Part shown: positions 58,178 to 64,000 of the stretch, piece by piece
How the letters are laid out: every line of letters begins with the position of its first letter
Position numbering within the stretch: the stretch's first letter is position 1
Source of the DNA: Pseudocercospora fijiensis CIRAD86
Taxonomy: Eukaryota; Ascomycota; Dothideomycetes; Mycosphaerellales; Mycosphaerellaceae
Direction: 5' to 3'
Length of the DNA: 64,000 nucleotides
Assembly: GCF_000340215.1 (NCBI RefSeq)
Contig: NW_006921533.1
Location: 4,366,979-4,430,978 of the forward strand
Translations under genes and position numbers: made by a program
The notes under the pieces: generated by a model
Database searches by the model: none
Told to the model about the DNA's origin: nothing
What the model saw: only the letters and a program-made list of their open reading frames with translations

Positions 58178-60864
58178 TTAGTTAACCTTCTAGGTAGCCG
58201 TTCTTTAGGAGTTGCGTAAGCTAGGCCTCCGAGAAGGCCGAGCCTACAGTTCTCCTACTATTAACTATAGCGCGCTTAGGGACGGCGCTATCGGTGCCTA
58301 CTATTATAGCGCTTACTAACGTACCGGTTGCTAACGTAACGCTTGCTATCGTACTTGCTATAGGTAGAGGCGATCGTATTCTTAGACGAGTTCCGCCGAG
58401 TCGCGGAGGTTATCGATATCGTACTAAACGTTGTACGCGTAACCGTAGCTACGCTACTTAACTAGATACTGCGTCTTGCCTCTAGAGACTCTACGTCCGA
58501 GGAGCTTTTCAATCTCGTAATATAGCGCTTTTAGGTATAGATAGTCGTTATCGAAGGGTGCTTTATCTACTAGGCCCGGCTCTAGTATCTCTCGGTCGTA
58601 TAGGTTACGGCCCTTAGGGTATAGTTCTAGCTACGAAACTGAGATTATAGGGTAGATACGCATTACTAGGGGGAGATCGAGCTCGTACGCGAGGTTGCTA
58701 ACTAGGCGTAGTACCTTAAATAGTCTAGTACGCTATACGGAGAGCTTGCGATTAGGGTTCCCTAGTAGGCGGTATCCCTTATATAGCTTAAGTAGTACCT
58801 TCTAGCCCGTCTTAAAGGAAATAGGGCGATACTTATAGTCGTATCGGTCCTTTATTATTGCTACCGCCTACGCGAGAGAGTCCGTAGCCTAATCGCGTAC
58901 CTCCTATCTCAATGCTAAGTAGTCCTTAGTAGGGAGCTCGGTAAGGGGGTTTAGCGCGTCTAAGTTAGTCTTAAATCCTTGAATTAGAATATTAGGTACC
59001 TCTCTAGTCGAGGCGTTTCTAGCGTTGTTAAGCTCGGCCTAGATATACGGAAGTACGTCCGTCTAATTAGCGTCCGGGTAATTAGAGGTAAAGAATCGTA
59101 GTGCGATTTCTACGGTCTAATTAGTTCGCTTAGACTAGCCGTCCGACTAAGGGTAGTACGCCGTCGTTACGAAGAACCTCGTACCTAACTTCTTAAAGGC
59201 TGCCTTTATAAAGTTACTAAGCTAAATAGGGTCCCGGTCGCCGATTATAATAGCCGGAAGGTTGCGCTCTATTTCGATATATCCTTAGATCTAATCGCTA
59301 CCGTGCTGCTACGCCGTCTACGTTAATTTGCACTTGCGTAGTATAACGCGCTTAGAGTACTTGCACGTCTTAGTAAGGAAACTATCGTAGCCGTCCTTAT
59401 TAGGTAGCAGGCCGTAAACCTAGTCCGCAGTAATAGCGTACTATAGAATAGGCTAGCATTTAATCGGTTACAATTTACCGTATAGAGGATAGCGCAGCGT
59501 CTAGTTTAGGATACACTCGGAGCAATAAGCGATATACTTAGAGACCTCGCGTCCGAGCCGGCGTATATAAAAGCTAGCGTATAGACGAGCGTAAGTGCGG
59601 TAATAACCTACGTAGTAGTAATAATCGTAGGCTATTTAGAAGACCTCCTTATATAGGGAGCGGGGGATATATAGCCTCTCTCTACCGTCGGTGTCGTCCT
59701 TAAAATAGATAAGGTCGTCGCGTAAGAAAAAACAAAGTCTTAATAGGCTCGACTCGGCCTCGCCTATAATATTAGCTTCCTTATAATTAGGGCTATCGTC
59801 GGCGTCTAAGGTCCTCTTAGTAGCGGCTCGCAGGCGGCGTTCTTTAACGGCGTTTAGCTAAGCTAGGATTGTGGACTAATAGGGGTCCTTAGTATATCCC
59901 GCCTTTAAGTCGTCCTTGAATTCGGTAGCGAGTTCTACGAGTACGGAGTAGAAAACTATAGGCTCGTTAGAGGTGTACGTTCGGCCGGAGTGCTCGTCGA
60001 TTATAGTAGCGTAAAAGCAAATCGTACCCTCGCTTTCGTATAGGTATATATAGTACGCGTCGATTACATTATTCGCGGGCGCCGGATCGTCGTATACTAG
60101 GGGATCTAGTGTGTCGTATACCTAATCTGCCGCTCGGTCGAGGTCCGCTACGAGCCTACTTAAGGCGTCTAGTATGCTATAGAGGCGTCCTAGGCGGTAG
60201 TGTATCTTAAGCTTAGGATACTAAGAGAGGTACTAACCGGCTCGCACTAAACGGAGGTTAAGCTTGTCCGTAGACGTAGTCGTCGCTAGGCTCGCTACCG
60301 TAGTAATGCCTAGGGCCGTAATATAGTCGGAAAACATATATACCGGCTTACGTGCCGCCTATAGGATTATTCGTACCTTCTGTACTGTCTAGACTAGTCC
60401 GCTAACCTTAAGCTCGGTAGCTAGGTACCGCTTTTCTACGTCCGTAAGGGCTTTGCTAAGGTATATAATAACTTGTACCTAATCTGCCGGGAAGCGTACG
60501 GCCTTGCTATTCTCGATAGTCGGCTCTAGATCTCCCTTAATATAGTACACTACCGCTGCGAATCCTCCTATATAGGCGTTTAGGTCGATGTATATAGGGC
60601 GATTAGGGTCCGCGTAATAGGAGAACTTAACATCGCGGTATATCTGCCTTAGGATATTAAAGGCCTTGTGCTCGGTTTCTAGTGCCTCGTCTACGTCGAA
60701 GGCTAGGGTCCTAGCTACGTAGCGCTTTCGCTTATTGCCCTTATTAGCTAGGCTAAAGCGTAAGAGCTCTTTCTTGCGGTTCTCGAATAGCATCGTAATC
60801 GTAGAGTAGTATAGAATATGCTATCGTTACTATCTAGTAAGCCCTAAGTAAAATTCGATGTCCT
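58178..60864 (-). pseudogene. G-B pol remnant: RNase H, integrase, chromodomain-like
   Basis: The open piece 60479-60793 (SLANKGNKRKRYVARTLAFD, then PNRPIYIDLNAYIGG) is the RNase H region; integrase and the C-terminal region follow as in G-A. The copy is cut at 60864, where sequence jumps to G-C. Confidence 0.85.
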
Positions 60865-60868
60865 CTAC
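60865..60868. other. Head-to-head junction G-B / G-C
   Basis: Homology to the RT region of G-A (minus) ends at 60864, and homology to the gag start (plus) begins at 60869, with about 4 bp of filler (CTAC) between. Confidence 0.75.
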
Positions 60869-63800
60869 TAGCCGACATGTCCTAAAATATAGACCTAGAA
60901 TTCTAGCGTACGGACTTAGTATACGTAGAACCTAGTGTCGAGCGAGACCTACCTTCTCGATAGTAGATATAGCGCCGCAATAGGTTAGTCGACGCTTTCC
61001 TAGGTACGGAGGCTAGGCGTCTAGTCGCGGACCGCTAGCGTATACGCAATGCTAGCGCGGGACTATCCTCCTAAAACTAGCGAAACGGCAAGCAGCTAGC
61101 TTACGACAATCCCTAGCCTTAACGCCTACGAGAAGGCGCGCTACGCGAAGTTCCGAACTAGAACGCCGCTAGCGCTAACGCAGCCGCTAAAGACGCTAAC
61201 GGCGAAATCCTAAATGCCGCTAATCTAGCCGTCCTACGTAACGAGATACGCTAGCTGTTTAGACAACTGTTAAATTAACAAGTTATATAGACCTAATAGC
61301 TTAGGGACGAGATCCGGGATAAGATCGACCAATTACGCTAGAGTATCCCTTCGAGCTTAGTATAAGACAGGCTAGACACTAGGAGAGCTAAGCGCCTCGC
61401 GCGTATAGGTTTAAATAAACAGGTTCCGTATAAACAAGTTCTATTAGCCCTACTGCCTAACCTAGTCGAGGCCTAGCCTTATTAGTTACGCCGTAACGTA
61501 ATACGCAACGCCGAGGCTAGATAACGCCGCTATAGCTAAGGCGGTGCGGCTAGCGGAGGGCCTCTAAGCCCGAGCCTAGGTAATTCTAGTACCTAAGGCG
61601 GGAACTATAGCCCCCGAGGTTATAACTTTAACCCGCACTATATCGATAACTTTTAGTTTAGCCGCTTACCCTATTATAGCCCGTAGCGTTCTTAGCGCTT
61701 AGAGAGGTTTAACCCGATAGATATCGGATACTTCTACCCCGACGCCCTATACGCGGACTTAGATAGCTAGGACATCTATACGTACGGTAACAAGGTTACA
61801 TTTACCTTAGTATACCTGTTCTTAGACGTAGCTTGTAATTACGCGGCGGTTAATTACGCCCGCATAGTACGTACTTAGCTTACGAAGTGCCTCCGTAGGG
61901 CCGTACAATAATAGTTTATTTACGAGCTTATAAGCAATAATCGTAATACGATTCGCGGTAGAGAGGGCATCGAGCGCTAGTATAAGGCACTAAGGGATAA
62001 GTTTAGTAGATCTATCGTCGAGGCCTAGGATAAGCTATACGCCGAATCTTATATAGTATAGGATATACGCAACTATAGAGCACCCTAGCAGTTTATTATA
62101 AACTATATCCGCTACGTACGCGAGGCAGGTCTCGAGACAGACCCTAATAGGCCGTACGCTCTTCTCTACTAGGCATAGTTGCGATTCGAGCCTCGCCTAT
62201 AAGACAAGCTCGATAAGCCTTTACTAAGTAATACGATTTATACTTTTACGCGAGCCGTAGAAGATAAGTATAAAGCATAGTGCCGTAGATATATATAGTC
62301 CGACAGCTACGGTATAGTACGAGGCCGCAATAGATACAACGGTAAGTTACAATACCGAAACGCTCGCAATAGCGACCGGTACGCCGATTCTTCGGGCGCG
62401 TATCGCGATACTTCTAGTCGCAGTTACGCCGGTAGATTCGACGATCGGTACGCCGCAGTAGTACGCGGATATCGCGACAATTCAGGTCGCGGTTACGCCG
62501 GCGGCTACGGCAATAAGCGCCCTAGAAATAGTAGCTATGCTAATTAAAACTAGTATTAGCGCCGGGATTAAGGAAACGATAGGCAAGCCCTAGCGGGGGA
62601 GGGACGCTAAAAAGAGTACGTTTCTAACCGTAATAATCGGGCAGAGCTACGTAATAATAATCGGGGCTACGAAGTACGCGGTAGCAAGAACGCTAATCGT
62701 AGACGACGACAAGATAGGGGTGCGCGAAACGACGTACGCGACACCTAGGGTTAGTAAGAACGCGGCCGCTAAGGCAATAAGGCCCCGCGCAACTATTACG
62801 CTAATAAGTAGGTACCGGAGCCTCTAGTCGAAGAGCCTATATCTACCCTATAGCCGCGCTTACACTTACGCCTACGATCTAGCTTACGCTACTTAGCGAG
62901 GCTAGTAAGCCCGTACTCCGTGCCGGCGTACTTTAACGACTAGGTAGATATCTACTATAGATTAGATAACGTAGATAATAACGCCTCTTCTTAGGACTCC
63001 GTATTAGTATACTATAGCGAAGTTCCGCTGCTATCGCCCTTTTCCCTATACGTCGGTAAGCACCTTCCTCTAGCTATAGAACCCTTCGCTACGATACGGC
63101 CTTTAAAGTTCTTATACTTAAATTGTAGCGCGAAGTTCGATAGTAACAATCTCTTATAGGACTATAGGCGTACTAAGTACGCTACGGAGCTAACGCCTAA
63201 GAAGGATAGCGTAGAGGAGGACGCTAGGCTTATTAAGTCCGCTATATTGCTAAAGGTTAAGGGAGGATACGCGTTTCGAAGCTATTATTATCTACGTATA
63301 GTCGTACGCCTATAGAAGGACGGTACGGAATACGCGGTTTACCTAGACACTAGCGCTACCGTATTACTTATCGACGAAGCCTTCCTACGCTAGACGCGCC
63401 TAGACATCGAGCGTAAGCGTCTAGTAGCCCTACTTAAGGTTAAAGGCGTAGGATTAACGGACATTACTAAGTACGTAGACCTCGATTTTTGGGTACTAGG
63501 AATCGTTAAGGGCTCTAAGGTTATCGCCTATATGCGGTATAAGGTGCACGTCGTTAAGGAACTTAGCGCTAAGTTCCTTATAGCGATAGATATTATCGGC
63601 CCGGAGGGTATTAAAATTGATGTGCTATACCGTACCGCGACGATTAATTCTTATAAAAAAGCGAAGATTCCCCTACTAGTAGGCCGCAAAGATTACGTTA
63701 AGTTCCGTACGGTTATATACTCCGGCGATAAGAACGTCGTTCTAGTACCGCAGACTGTAACCTTAGTGCCTGTCTAGTTTAGAACAGACCTTCTAGCAGA

Positions 63801-64000
63801 TCGAGACGTAGCCTTCTACCCGTAAAACTAGGAGCTTAAGAACAAAGCCCTAACTATCTATACCGCCGTCGTAGACGCTATAGTGAATTTCGTATAGGTC
63901 CGCAACGATACAGATTAGCTATAGACTCTGCTACGATATACAAAGATAGGGTATATACGCGAATGCGACTACTATAGCTACTACTATATAGCGCCCGAAG
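60869..64000 (+). mobile_element. G-C: third G copy, opposite orientation, 5' end missing
   Basis: Reverse-complement homologue of about 51560-48430 in G-A. It begins 8 bp before the gag ATG, so the leader and 5' LTR are absent, and it continues past the window. Confidence 0.88.
60877..64000 (+). pseudogene. G-C gag-protease, start of RT
   Basis: One frame from ATG 60877 (NIDLEF, QRTDLVYVEPSVERDLPSR). A helical segment VLRNEIRQLFRQLLN follows. Gag core: YALLY and LRFEPRLQDKLDKPL. An Arg/Gly/Tyr/Asp-rich NC-like region (SGRGYAGGYGNKRPR) lies at about 62340-62570. The aspartic protease active site is YLDTSATVLLID at about 63340-63375. The longest RIP-free stretch is 63532-63777 (VVKELSAKFLIAIDIIGPEG), between protease and RT. 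It is partial at the window edge. No CCHC knuckle is visible. Confidence 0.82.

Larger units (their letters stand above)
52879..60864 (-). mobile_element. G-B: 5'-truncated second G copy
   Basis: Collinear with 39227-47499 at an offset of 13365 (13652 beyond the deletion). It starts in the RT thumb region, and gag, protease and the YIDD box are missing. Differences from G-A are nearly all C/T or G/A, as RIP of duplicated DNA would make. Confidence 0.88.

Overview
The window looks like a transposon graveyard in a filamentous ascomycete (Pezizomycotina) genome that has been heavily mutated by RIP (repeat-induced point mutation). CpA and TpG are very scarce and TpA is very common, while CpG is kept. 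Conserved proteins can be read for kilobases in one frame, but almost every Gln and many Trp codons have become TAG or TAA. No intact long gene survives. Short open frames are either fragments of these wrecks or antisense shadows. I saw no tRNA, rRNA or CRISPR.

Layout. (1) 1-5476 plus 17736-about 19395 is an older 'hAT island', all coding on the minus strand: a histone H3-like gene with an in-frame C-terminal region, a hAT transposase, and an unrecognised Lys-rich protein. A GCCGGC-containing minisatellite recurs throughout it. (2) 5477-17735 is F1, a complete 12.3-kb Ty3/gypsy-type LTR retrotransposon on the minus strand. It has 279-bp LTRs, a 4-bp target duplication, gag-protease, RT-RNaseH-integrase and a third, unrecognised 912-codon ORF (ORF3). 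It splits the Lys-rich gene. (3) 19396-26096 is E1, a minus-strand chromodomain Ty3/gypsy element with no 3' end, inserted in ORF3 of a second F copy (F2, 26097-27092). (4) 27209-33668 is E2, a plus-strand E element with 198-bp LTRs and a GTTTT target duplication, sitting inside an unknown gene Y (minus). (5) 35125-39114 is E3, a truncated E element interrupted by a 100-N assembly gap.

(6) 39227-52943 is G-A, a very large minus-strand Ty3/gypsy element: gag-pol in one 2247-codon frame, then a second 1717-codon ORF of unknown function. (7) 52879-60864 is G-B, a 5'-truncated second copy arranged in tandem and sharing an LTR with G-A. (8) 60869-64000 is G-C, a third copy in the opposite orientation, joined head-to-head to G-B and running off the window.

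The main points are: two unrelated large retrotransposon families (F and G) each carrying a long extra 3' ORF; a recurrent CCCC/GGGG-core palindrome lying at the ORF borders of families E and F; and a RIP-ruined H3-like histone gene next to a hAT transposase. Reading frames quoted here were followed by hand. Start and stop codons are uncertain because RIP changes ATG to ATA and creates false stops.
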